From JAPHTQ01 sp050288165 (lineage in GTDB: Bacteria; Pseudomonadota; Gammaproteobacteria; Thiohalomonadales; Thiohalomonadaceae), in NCBI GenBank assembly GCA_050288165.1, contig JBNKDG010000009.1:1-64000 (forward strand): a stretch of DNA of 64,000 nt, read 5' to 3'. The translations under genes were made by a program, and so were the position numbers. Of this stretch, positions 43,288 to 50,843 are shown in pieces. Position 1 is the first letter of the stretch. Each line of letters starts with the position of its first letter. Under the pieces are notes generated by a model. It did no database searches and was not told the DNA's origin. It worked only from the letters and a program-made list of their open reading frames with translations.

Positions 43288-44399
43288 TAGAGAGCCCTGT
43301 TGCGAATTGTTACCGTGGTTGAAAAATCACGCCGCAGACGGCGATCAGTTACATTGTTATTGTCGTATTTATAAGTCGAGTCGTTTTCAATGGCGTTGGT
43401 GTCGTTGGAACGTGAACTGAAAGTTATTCTGACACTGACAACGTTTGGCCACTCAGCGGCTGCGACATCCACAGAGGGGACATACCTGTTTGGGGATGCA
43501 TCGTCATCAGTGTCAACTCCGTAGAGTACAGACATGTTGTAGATACCTTCCACCAATTCTGTAGTGACAAGGGAGTTCACGGTAGCGTTGTTTTCTAAGG
43601 ATCTGCGATATAGAGCCGGTTCGCCAGAAGCATTCTTGCCTATGTAATAGATGCTGGCGGTCACTTTAGATATTGATGAGCCTGCGCCGTAACTGGCCGA
43701 TAATTTCGAGGAGGTGTTCAGGTTGTTGGCGTGTGTGATTGTCGCGAAAGCTGACGTTCCTGGAGTATTTGTTACGGCGTGTATATCTGCATTAGTGCAG
43801 TTGGAGATCATAATAATGTCATTTTTCTGAATGTTGCATTGAGTGTTGTCTGCAATTTTGTATGACGCTGCTTTCGTCGCTCCACCGGAGGTGCAGGTGG
43901 TTTTGTCGCTACCTCCTACATCAACATTGTTGTGGCAAACGATGTCCCCTCCAGGGCAGCTTTGGGCACGCTGCAGGTAAAGAATATCTGTATTTTTGAC
44001 AACGTTTGTCGCGGTTAGGCCGTATGCAGTGAGTTGGGTTGGAAAGGTTTTGGTAGGGTCATATGTGTAGCCGGTTATCCCGTTTGTGCGAGTAAACGAG
44101 GCGACGGTATTATCTATGTCGTCATCGGTTTTACTAATGTCGACATTGTTAGTGATTTTAACCTTGTTTATGTTGGCACACCCTGAGATTCCAGCCATAC
44201 GAATGTCTTTTGTAATAAACTCCATGGCAAAACGGCCGTTTTCCTGTACGTTGGATGACGCTGCTTGCAGTCGATGGGTTATCCTGCTGCTAAGATATAT
44301 TTGTATGACGCCACCCAGCAAAATAAGACTCAGAGTCACTGCCACCATTATTTCGATAATGGTAAATCCATACTGCTTGAATGTTGGGTTACGTGACAT
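43287..44399 (-). CDS. pilW: Minor pilin PilW
   Basis: 370 residues. The prepilin site is KQYG-FTIIEIMVAVTLSLILL. The following SNVQENGRFAMEFITKDIRM is the PilW family signature, with AGISGC after it. The C-terminal part is variable, Thr/Ser/Asp-rich and has several cysteines. Operon order pilV-pilW-pilX-pilY1 matches P. aeruginosa. Confidence 0.88.
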   Translation of the reverse strand: MSRNPTFKQYGFTIIEIMVAVTLSLILLGGVIQIYLSSRITHRLQAASSNVQENGRFAMEFITKDIRMAGISGCANINKVKITNNVDISKTDDDIDNTVASFTRTNGITGYTYDPTKTFPTQLTAYGLTATNVVKNTDILYLQRAQSCPGGDIVCHNNVDVGGSDKTTCTSGGATKAASYKIADNTQCNIQKNDIIMISNCTNADIHAVTNTPGTSAFATITHANNLNTSSKLSASYGAGSSISKVTASIYYIGKNASGEPALYRRSLENNATVNSLVTTELVEGIYNMSVLYGVDTDDDASPNRYVPSVDVAAAEWPNVVSVRITFSSRSNDTNAIENDSTYKYDNNNVTDRRLRRDFSTTVTIRNRAL

Positions 44400-44403
44400 A
44401 ATT

Positions 44404-44910
44404 CTAGATTACCGTAGTTATCGTAAAGGAGGTCGTTGCTCCACCATGTGTTTCATCCCATGTGATTGTGACGGTTAGCCGGCCATCGGCTTCAATGGTG
44501 ATGCTGCCATCGCCATTGGTTAAGCTAGACATTGTAGTTATTGCATGGAGATCATTGGCAAGTTTTTGACAGTCTGTGTCGCCCTGCCATGCTCCCAAGC
44601 TACATTTCCATTGATTTATGTCTGACTCTGCCAATTCGGCGGGGGTGCAGTTCTTCGCGCTGCCATAGCAGTGAACATTGGTGGGTTCCGTACCCATCGC
44701 GATAGCGTAGCTCTCGCTGCTGTTGGCGCGTGCCCTGTCAATGATGTCATAGGCTAGCAATGTGGCCTGTGAGCGTTCATAGGCGTTTGTATTGTTACGT
44801 AGCGCACTCAACTGCAGTCCAGCCAGACCGAGCATTCCTATTGCCAGAATCACTAGTGTCACCAGCACTTCAATGAGTGTGAATCCTTGTATGGCATTTG
44901 TCTCTTTCAT
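44404..44910 (-). CDS. pilV: Minor pilin PilV
   Basis: 168 residues. The prepilin motif is AIQG-FTLIEVLVTLVILAI, then GMLGLAGLQLSALRNN and SQATLLAYDIIDRARAN, the PilV family pattern. Four cysteines in the globular part may pair. It lies 4 nt upstream of pilW and 15 nt after fimT. Confidence 0.9.
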   Translation of the reverse strand: MKETNAIQGFTLIEVLVTLVILAIGMLGLAGLQLSALRNNTNAYERSQATLLAYDIIDRARANSSESYAIAMGTEPTNVHCYGSAKNCTPAELAESDINQWKCSLGAWQGDTDCQKLANDLHAITTMSSLTNGDGSITIEADGRLTVTITWDETHGGATTSFTITTVI

Positions 44911-44925
44911 AACGATGCGCCTGAG

Positions 44926-45393
44926 TTATGAGCAGGGTGCAGATGTGGGGCCGGAACTAATATTTCCACTGCTGGTAATTCTAATTGACCTGCCAATCTC
45001 GCCAGTTCTGTCATCACATAATGTGAGGGTGTCACCGTTGTCTATTAACCCTGTTGCAGAATAGTTGTATACAGTGAGAGTGCTGTTCATGGTGATAGTT
45101 GCTGGCAACGGTTCATATTGCTTGATGGTTACCACGGGTAGACCAATTGTGACTACCTCCCAGCCATCCTTCCAGGTACCATTTGTTACCGATTTAACCC
45201 TTATAGTCTCGCCTCGCTTTATCGCCTCACTTCGAGCTATCTGCATGGCACCGACAAAATCATTTGTCCGCATTGCCAGACGATTGTTCTTGATGATGTC
45301 AGTCATGCTAGGTATGGCGTACACAGTTACGACAGCCATTAGCGCCACGACTATCATCGCTTCCATCATGGTGAAACCGGATATCTTTTTCAT
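44926..45393 (-). CDS. GspH/FimT-family minor pseudopilin
   Basis: 155 residues. The prepilin motif is KISG-FTMMEAMIVVALMAVV with the FimT/GspH segment NNRLAMRTNDFVGAMQIARSEA. In P. aeruginosa fimT and fimU precede pilV; only one such gene is present here, so fimT or fimU cannot be chosen safely. First gene of the minor-pilin operon. Upstream, in 45394-45641, no good sigma-70 promoter on the minus strand was found, but palindromes occur. Confidence 0.85.
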   Translation of the reverse strand: MKKISGFTMMEAMIVVALMAVVTVYAIPSMTDIIKNNRLAMRTNDFVGAMQIARSEAIKRGETIRVKSVTNGTWKDGWEVVTIGLPVVTIKQYEPLPATITMNSTLTVYNYSATGLIDNGDTLTLCDDRTGEIGRSIRITSSGNISSGPTSAPCS

Positions 45394-45494
45394 GTCTAAC
45401 GTATATTAGCTGCTGATTGTAATGTCTATATCAGGGCGATAATTGGGGCAAAATGGGAGATTAACGGTGGTTTTGATATACGACTGGCGCGACC

Positions 45495-45510
45495 ATATTC
45501 TATAGAATAT
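45495..45510. promoter_or_regulatory. Perfect 16-bp palindrome upstream of the minor-pilin operon
   Basis: ATATTCTATAGAATAT is perfectly symmetric. It lies 102 nt upstream of the minor-pilin operon start. A second imperfect inverted repeat (CCGG, GGGTA / TACCC, CCGG at 45547-45569) lies further up. Both stand in the gap shared by the minor-pilin operon and tRNA-Thr. They may be operators; no factor is identified. Confidence 0.4.
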
Positions 45511-45588
45511 TCAGTGGGTTATTGTTATTTTGTAGCTAAGGGGATGCCGGTGGGTACATACCCGTCCGGATAATTGCCACAGTTTTGA

Positions 45589-45618
45589 TTGTCCTGTGTA
45601 GTGGGCTGTCACTATAAT
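45589..45618 (+). promoter_or_regulatory. Promoter of tRNA-Thr
   Basis: TTGTCC at 45589-45594 and a perfect TATAAT at 45613-45618 are 18 nt apart. The mature tRNA starts 24 nt after the -10 element. Confidence 0.75.
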
Positions 45619-45641
45619 CACGAACTCCATATAGATACGCC

Positions 45642-45717
<76 letters not shown>

Positions 45718-45729
45718 CTAGGAAGCTGC

Positions 45730-46641
45730 TTATAGCTGTTGACCTGCTTTTCGCTCCTCCAGAATACGGAAGAATACTGTTTCTAGAGAGATGGCAGATT
45801 TTATGTTGATAATTTTGCCGCCATCGGCGTTTAGTCGGCTAATCCAGCCGGGCATGTCAGATTGAGCTACCTCCACCTCGTACTCGCCTTGTCTCAGCGG
45901 TTTCCCATCTGTGACCGAACCAGATTCACTGTGGTATCGAATGCTGAATTTGTCGGCATGTTCCGACATCAGATCACGAGGGGAGCGGGTGGTTAGAAGT
46001 TCCCCTTCGTTAATGAAACCGAAACGATCTGCAATGCGCTCTACATCGTGTAGCACGTGGGAAGTGAAGAAGATAGCTCCTCCATCATTTTTGTATTCAG
46101 CCAGAATATCAATGACATCTTTGCGTCCTACGGGATCGAGGCCTGATAGTGGCTCATCCAGAACAAGCAGTTGTGGCGATACGGCCATGGCGTGGGCTAG
46201 GGCGACACGCTGTACGTTACCCTTGGAGAGTTGTCTGATACGGCGATTGGCATATGTGTCTACCGAAAAGCGTCCCAGCCAGTGCATGCACCATTGTATT
46301 TCATCCTTTCGTTCGATTCCGTACATACGTAGAGCCATTCGCAGGATTTCTAGTGGAGTGAACTGCTCGTAAAGTGCGGGTGATTCAGGCAGGTATGATA
46401 CTCCTCTGCGAGCTTCAGCCTGACGAGCGTTTGTGCCATGGATTCGTACCTCGCCCTCATAGTCCCTGATTACATCCAGCATAACCTTTATGGTGGTAGA
46501 TTTCCCTGCACCATTTGGACCGATAAAACCGAAGACCTCACCCTCACCCACTGCAAAGGATACCTCACGAAGGGCCCGGATAGATTTTCGCTTCTGGCGG
46601 TAACTTTTACTTACGGCGACAAACTCAAGTATCGCTGTCAT
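45730..46641 (-). CDS. ABC transporter ATP-binding protein, pilin-linked (PilH-like)
   Basis: 303 residues. Complete ABC ATPase: Walker A GPNGAGKST at 41-49, signature LSKGNVQR at 138-145, Walker B LLVLDEP at 158-164, H-loop His195 in TSHVLHD. The last 90 residues are an extension as in ABC-2-type exporters. It is the last gene of a minus-strand set with a permease (47474) and an anchored periplasmic protein (46660), directly after the pilin genes. In Myxococcus xanthus the ABC genes pilGHI follow pilA and are needed for pilus biogenesis; equivalence here is inferred from position and type, not from measured similarity. Confidence 0.85.
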   Translation of the reverse strand: MTAILEFVAVSKSYRQKRKSIRALREVSFAVGEGEVFGFIGPNGAGKSTTIKVMLDVIRDYEGEVRIHGTNARQAEARRGVSYLPESPALYEQFTPLEILRMALRMYGIERKDEIQWCMHWLGRFSVDTYANRRIRQLSKGNVQRVALAHAMAVSPQLLVLDEPLSGLDPVGRKDVIDILAEYKNDGGAIFFTSHVLHDVERIADRFGFINEGELLTTRSPRDLMSEHADKFSIRYHSESGSVTDGKPLRQGEYEVEVAQSDMPGWISRLNADGGKIINIKSAISLETVFFRILEERKAGQQL

Positions 46642-46659
46642 GACTATACCTTTTATAGA

Positions 46660-47469
46660 TTATTTAATTTTTCTCTCACTGAGCTGGAACGTGTTATCAC
46701 GGAACTCGTAACCGATGTTAAGAGGGTCGTTGGGGAATGTCTGTAGTATCCCATGTTTAATAAGTTCCTCTGGCTCTTTCAGGGAATGGCCAGTACGTGT
46801 TTCGTATTCTTTCTGAGCATTGCGTAGAATGAGAAGACCATTAAGGCGAGATACTCGTTTATCAAGCATTTTGCGTAATGCGGGTGTTTTCGCCTTGTCG
46901 CGTTCGTTTTTCAGCATGTCCAGAGCGATCTTGGCATCATTTATCTCTCCGACTTTAAGCATGATGGCAACAGTTTTGAGTGCCGCGGCATTGCTCGATG
47001 AACGCTCCGCAGCTAATTCAATAGTTCGGTATGCTTTCTCCGGATTATGCTGGAAGAAGTACTGGTTAAATCCGTAAAAAAAGGGAGGCCATTCGTCCCA
47101 ATATCTACACTGAATGGCATTCTTCAGCAAATCCATTCCTTGTGACTCCGCGCCCCCCCAGCTGAGTGAGGCGTTCCCAATCCAGTAGTTATCCTCATGG
47201 CATGGGTTTAGGCGGGAGGCCGCAATATGAGAGCGTAGACGGAAAGATTCGGCGTTTGTTGTAGTGGCAGATGCTGTCGCACGGATGGCGTCAATGTTTG
47301 CAGCAAGGTAGCGATCTCCAGCAGCAAGTAATACCTGTAACGGTTCAGAAACAACGATGGCAGGAGGGCGGTAATCATTCGGTGGTGGATTCTTATCGAG
47401 TACAGCGGTCGTAAACCAAAACGTTGTTACGGCAACAAGGGCGATCACTGGGATGGGGCGGCGTATCAT
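46660..47469 (-). CDS. Membrane-anchored helical-repeat protein of the pilin-linked ABC set
   Basis: 269 residues. An N-terminal membrane segment (IPVIALVAVTTFWFTTAVL, residues 6-24) points the rest to the periplasm. The remainder is mostly helical, with TPR-like stretches (PEKAYRTIELAAERSSSNAA, then GEINDAKIALDMLKNERD). C93 and C119 are the only obvious cysteines of the exported part. I do not recognise a named family. It lies between permease and ATPase, 4 nt after the permease, so it is a likely accessory subunit, comparable in place to Myxococcus PilG. Confidence 0.7.
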   Translation of the reverse strand: MIRRPIPVIALVAVTTFWFTTAVLDKNPPPNDYRPPAIVVSEPLQVLLAAGDRYLAANIDAIRATASATTTNAESFRLRSHIAASRLNPCHEDNYWIGNASLSWGGAESQGMDLLKNAIQCRYWDEWPPFFYGFNQYFFQHNPEKAYRTIELAAERSSSNAAALKTVAIMLKVGEINDAKIALDMLKNERDKAKTPALRKMLDKRVSRLNGLLILRNAQKEYETRTGHSLKEPEELIKHGILQTFPNDPLNIGYEFRDNTFQLSERKIK

Positions 47470-47473
47470 TGTC

Positions 47474-48295
47474 TTAGCTGAATTCGCGTTTATTCAGGAT
47501 CCATGCAGATAAAGCAAATAGGGTCGCAATATAGGCCAAGGATGCGCACACGAGAAGCGGCCACTGGGTAGGCAGGAAGAGCATTTTGTCATAAAGGGCG
47601 ATCATGCGTATATCGAGGCGGCCAAGGTCGGGAAGAATGAATGCCAGGAGTCCCAGCGAATCCTGATATATGCGTGGGTCGGCGAATTCGCCTACGACAT
47701 AGGGGTTGTCGCGTAGCAGGCTGATTATGGGTGAATAGCTGCGTGCAATGATGATAAAGCCAATGGTACCGATCAACACAAAGCTTGGTGTTGCGGCGCT
47801 GACAGACAGCAGTATCGCCATAGCAAGCACCACCAGCAGATCGACGGCGTTAAAGAGCAGGGTAACAAAATAGGGTAGACCGAGCGATACCGGTGTTGCC
47901 TGATCGTAACCTATGCCTGCGACGATTGTTAGCAGGGCTAGAGTAAGGCTCATGAGCAGCAATTGTGTGGCGATGATTACGATGATTGCGATGGTACGCC
48001 CAATCAGCCAACTGACTCTGGTATGAGGATAGGTGAATGAGGTGAGATAGAGTTTGCGTTCAAACTCGCGGCTAAAGAGTTCCTGTACCAATAGTATGGT
48101 CAGTAGCGGCAGGGTGATGCGGATGATGGAAAGTCCTACATCCAGGGCCACCGTAGCCGGCTGACGGGCACTGAACTGCATGGCCAATAACACGCCTACG
48201 ACCAATACGATGAGGAACCAAAGGGCGATGGATAAGAGGCGTGAGTGAATGGCTATCCTTATGCTTAGGTAAAAATCGGTTTTAAACGAATTCAT
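47474..48295 (-). CDS. ABC-2-type permease, pilin-linked (PilI-like)
   Basis: 273 residues with about six hydrophobic segments, for example LLSIALWFLIVLVVGVLLA, IIVIIATQLLLMSLTLALL and VLIGTIGFIIIA. The ABC-2 layout with a periplasmic loop between the first two segments (FSREFERKLYLTSFTYPHTR lies on a cytoplasmic loop) fits an export permease. It is the first ABC gene after the pilin pair, separated from it by a terminator-like hairpin. Substrate unknown. Confidence 0.78.
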   Translation of the reverse strand: MNSFKTDFYLSIRIAIHSRLLSIALWFLIVLVVGVLLAMQFSARQPATVALDVGLSIIRITLPLLTILLVQELFSREFERKLYLTSFTYPHTRVSWLIGRTIAIIVIIATQLLLMSLTLALLTIVAGIGYDQATPVSLGLPYFVTLLFNAVDLLVVLAMAILLSVSAATPSFVLIGTIGFIIIARSYSPIISLLRDNPYVVGEFADPRIYQDSLGLLAFILPDLGRLDIRMIALYDKMLFLPTQWPLLVCASLAYIATLFALSAWILNKREFS

Positions 48296-48373
48296 AACGC
48301 TTCACTCAGAGAATTTTTGTAGGTGTCGGGCAAGATGGTGACGTCAGAGATTATGCCACAAAAGTGTGCTGAC

Positions 48374-48402
48374 AAAAAAAGGGGCAATTTTCATTACCCC
48401 TT
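48374..48402 (-). terminator. Terminator after the pilin pair
   Basis: On the minus strand AAGGGG (48402-48397) pairs with CCCCTT (48384-48379), with AAT/ATT extending the stem inside, and a T-run of seven (A on the plus strand, 48374-48380) follows. It ends the abundant pilin mRNA about 55 nt after the second gene, leaving lower read-through for the ABC genes. Confidence 0.75.
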
Positions 48403-48456
48403 ATTGATGAAGCCAGTGGACACCAAAGTGTACACGGCAAAAACATGCTGCCCCGC

Positions 48457-48963
48457 CTAATTACTGGTGGAGGTACCTGTGTCAAGATTACTGTCAGCAG
48501 TTGCGTCTTTGATAGTGACGACGGTGCACTCATTTCGGGGAAACGGTACAGCGCCTACTGTCCCACCACCAGAAGCAGCGCCAAAGGCGACACGACCAGT
48601 GTATGATGCTGTCGGTGTTGGGTTAGGTGGGGTGGCAACGGGATACCCGGCGCACGCAGAAATATCAGCATATCCTCCAAACGGTATCTTTTGAGTTGCA
48701 TCGTTTGGGTCAGTTATGTAGACGCAGGTAAGGGTCTGAGTTTTATTTGTACCATTAGCGTGGCAGGCTGCGGCCACGAAAGAAGTGGCATCGCAATTGT
48801 AAGCGGCTTTGACATCCTTTGATAACTGGACCTCTACGTCGTTGTCAAGTGCTGGGCAGTTGGTTGCAGTGATGGTCCTGCTGGCGCCGAATCCAATTGC
48901 AGTAGCATTTGCCAATGTACTAAACATAAGGCCAGCAGCAACAAGTATGAGTTTCTTCATCAT
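48457..48963 (-). CDS. Secreted cysteine-rich protein, candidate PilA-C/Spc-like pilin partner
   Basis: 168 residues from ATG 48963, with CAGGAG about 8 nt upstream. A classical signal peptide (MMKKLILVAAGLMFSTLANA) replaces the prepilin leader. The mature part has six cysteines (TNC, YNC, AAC, LTC, SAC, NEC contexts) and is rich in Thr, Ala, Gly and Pro, as in globular pilin domains. It starts 28 nt after the truncated pilin gene. In Geobacter a separate PilA-C/Spc protein completes and stabilises the short pilin PilA-N. I infer the same job from gene order, signal peptide and size; sequence similarity to Geobacter PilA-C could not be measured. Confidence 0.72.
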   Translation of the reverse strand: MMKKLILVAAGLMFSTLANATAIGFGASRTITATNCPALDNDVEVQLSKDVKAAYNCDATSFVAAACHANGTNKTQTLTCVYITDPNDATQKIPFGGYADISACAGYPVATPPNPTPTASYTGRVAFGAASGGGTVGAVPFPRNECTVVTIKDATADSNLDTGTSTSN

Positions 48964-48991
48964 GGCGATATTCTCCTGTAATCGAGTTCGG

Positions 48992-49171
48992 TTATTTCAT
49001 CATGGAGGCCATGATGCTGACCATGTTGCGTGCATCGGAATTTGCCGCACCGTCATTAGCCTTGGAGCGATATTCGTTGAACGAGGGGATAGCAATGGCG
49101 GCGAGGATGCCGATGATGGCAACCACGATCATCAGTTCGATAAGGGTGAAACCCTTCTGTGTTCTTTTCAT
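48992..49171 (-). CDS. pilA: Truncated type IVa major pilin (PilA-N-like, 59 residues)
   Basis: Only 59 residues. The seven-residue prepilin leader is MKRTQKG. The mature 52 residues open FTLIELMIVVAIIGILAAIA and continue IPSFNEYRSKANDGAANSD, then ARNMVSIMASMMK and a stop. F1, E5, P22, F24 and Y27 are present. The whole globular domain of normal pilins (about 100 residues) is missing, and the stop is a clean TAA with no downstream remnant in frame, so this is not a simple decay product. The pattern IPxFxxYRxKAxxxAAxSDxRN recalls Geobacter PilA. GGAGAG lies 7 nt before the ATG, with a sigma-54 promoter further up. Mature aromatic residues are only F1, F24 and Y27. Confidence 0.92.
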   Translation of the reverse strand: MKRTQKGFTLIELMIVVAIIGILAAIAIPSFNEYRSKANDGAANSDARNMVSIMASMMK

Positions 49172-49254
49172 GTCGATCTCTCCATCTTGGGTTTGTTAAT
49201 CGGTCTTTCCGGCAGTACCCATCCCCACCGGGTGGAATATTCAGGTATAGCTAT

Positions 49255-49270
49255 AGCAGATAACGTGCCA
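49255..49270 (-). promoter_or_regulatory. Sigma-54 promoter of the short pilin gene
   Basis: On the minus strand TGGCACGTTATCTGCT matches the sigma-54 consensus TGGCACG-N4-TTGCW except for one base, with the required GG-N10-GC spacing. It stands 84 nt before the pilin ATG. pilR, an activator of sigma-54 promoters, is the neighbouring gene. Confidence 0.88.
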
Positions 49271-49365
49271 AGCGCCAGTTAATCAGCCCGATGCCGACGT
49301 CCGCTGTGGTAATGCCGTTTCCATGGCTATTCAGGTGGAATTATTGGTCGCTGTGGTGCGAATAA

Positions 49366-49425
49366 GTGACAATTTTTGTCACTCCGGTGACCTCAATGGT
49401 CACTTCTCTACTTTCCCATCGTCAC
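49366..49425. promoter_or_regulatory. Tandem enhancer palindromes, candidate PilR binding sites
   Basis: Two 17-bp sites GTGAC-N7-GTCAC lie at 49366-49382 and 49387-49403. Their centres are exactly 21 bp apart, two helical turns. A further half-site GTCAC is at 49421-49425. Centres lie about 130 and 150 nt upstream of the predicted pilin transcription start, the usual place for NtrC-type enhancers. PilR in other species binds repeated upstream sites; its sequence preference here is not known. Confidence 0.7.
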
Positions 49426-49487
49426 AAATTTTACTGATATCCGTCAAGGTTCTGACTGCGTATGTCGACAGGAATAAACCTAAAGTA

Positions 49488-50843
49488 CTATTCCAGCCCC
49501 AGTTTTTTGAGCCGATAGCGTAATGCTCGGAAAGAGATGCCCAACTGCTTTGCGGCGGCGGTCTTGTTGTGTCGGCATTTGTCCAGCGCTGAGTTGATCA
49601 ATTCACGCTCAATGTTCTCCAAATAGGCCTCCAGCCCCATGGATTCGACGCTGTCGGCTTCGCCGGTTGCACTATGGCATCCGCTGAGGCGCATATCCTC
49701 CGGCTGGATAATATTGCCCTCGCACAGGGTCATGGCCCGTTCGAGGATATTTTCCAGTTCACGTACATTGCCCGGGAAGGGGTGTTGATGCAGCATTTGC
49801 ATCGCTGCATCGCTTAGTTTTGGCTGTGCCATGCCCATTTCATTTGCCAGTTGGCGAGTGAAGTGTTCCACCATCAGCGGGATATCCTCGCGGCGTTCAC
49901 GCAGTGGTGGTACCGGTAGTTCGATGACATTGAGGCGGTAGAAAAGATCCTCGCGGAAAGAGCCGTCCCTCACCGCGTTCTCCAGCCCCTTGTGGGTGGC
50001 ACTGAGGATGCGTACATCAATGTGCTGCTCCTTCTGTGCACCAACCGGGCGGATCGCCTTCTCCTGGATGGCGCGCAGTAGCTTCACCTGCATCTCCAGT
50101 GGTAGATCGGCGACTTCGTCGAGGAACAGGGTGCCGCCATTGGCAGCCTGGAACAGGCCGTCCTTGTCGCTATAGGCGCCGGTAAAGCTCCCTTTTCTGT
50201 GGCCAAACAGTTCGCTTTCCATCAGATCTGCCGGTATCGCCCCACAGTTGACGGCGATGAATGGCTCGTTGGCACGGGGTCCCTGCAGGTGGATCAGACG
50301 CGCGACCAACTCCTTACCGGTACCCGATTCGCCACTGATATAGACGGGCGCCTGGCTGCGCGCCAGTTTGGCAATGGTTTTGCGGATATGCTCGATACCA
50401 GCAGACCGGCCGAGAAGCTGCATGCTACCTGGATGGGGGCACTCCACCTCATCCACATTCAAGCGTAAGGCGCTGGCGATCAGCTCGCGCAGTTGTTGCA
50501 GCTCCACCGGCTTGCTGAGGAAGTCGAAGGCCCCGGCCTTGAGTGCCTCAATGGCCGAGTCCATATTGCCGTGGGCGGTGATCATGGCCACCGGGAGTTC
50601 GGGATAGTTCTCCTGGATGTGGCGAATCAGCTCGATCCCGTTACCATCGGGCAGGCGCATATCGGTGAGGCAGAGGTCAAAGTGGCTGTTGCGCAGTTTT
50701 TCACGGGCCTTTTGTACGTTTTCCGCACAATGACTCGCTACGCCCATGCGGCTGAGAGTGAGGCCCAGTAGTTCCAGGATGTCCGGCTCATCGTCGATGA
50801 TCAGCACACTGCGCTTCAGGGTGGTTTGCTCATTCATGCTCAT
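49488..50843 (-). CDS. pilR: NtrC-family response regulator PilR
   Basis: 451 residues. The start ATG 50843 overlaps the pilS stop (ATGA). The receiver has the acidic pair in LIIDDEP and phospho-acceptor D61 (LTDMRLPDG). The sigma-54 interaction domain has Walker A GESGTGKE, the GAFTGA-type loop GSFTGA (Ser in place of the first Ala) and the FPGNVRELEN segment. A Fis-type helix-turn-helix closes the protein (NKTAAAKQLGISFRALRYRL). With sensor PilS it activates pilin transcription in Pseudomonas and Myxococcus. Target sites appear in the adjacent 49255-49425 region. Confidence 0.95.
   Translation of the reverse strand: MSMNEQTTLKRSVLIIDDEPDILELLGLTLSRMGVASHCAENVQKAREKLRNSHFDLCLTDMRLPDGNGIELIRHIQENYPELPVAMITAHGNMDSAIEALKAGAFDFLSKPVELQQLRELIASALRLNVDEVECPHPGSMQLLGRSAGIEHIRKTIAKLARSQAPVYISGESGTGKELVARLIHLQGPRANEPFIAVNCGAIPADLMESELFGHRKGSFTGAYSDKDGLFQAANGGTLFLDEVADLPLEMQVKLLRAIQEKAIRPVGAQKEQHIDVRILSATHKGLENAVRDGSFREDLFYRLNVIELPVPPLRERREDIPLMVEHFTRQLANEMGMAQPKLSDAAMQMLHQHPFPGNVRELENILERAMTLCEGNIIQPEDMRLSGCHSATGEADSVESMGLEAYLENIERELINSALDKCRHNKTAAAKQLGISFRALRYRLKKLGLE

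Noticed and set aside
48457..49171. Frameshifted or nonsense-broken normal pilin
   Set aside because: The second gene has its own ribosome site and a true signal peptide in place of a continuing pilin frame, and a gap of 28 nt; this is a two-gene design, not a single broken gene.
49172..49487. Second copy of the tRNA-Thr 3' end as att site of an island
   Set aside because: No match to the T-arm/acceptor end was found in the gap on the pilR side, and no integrase gene exists in the segment.
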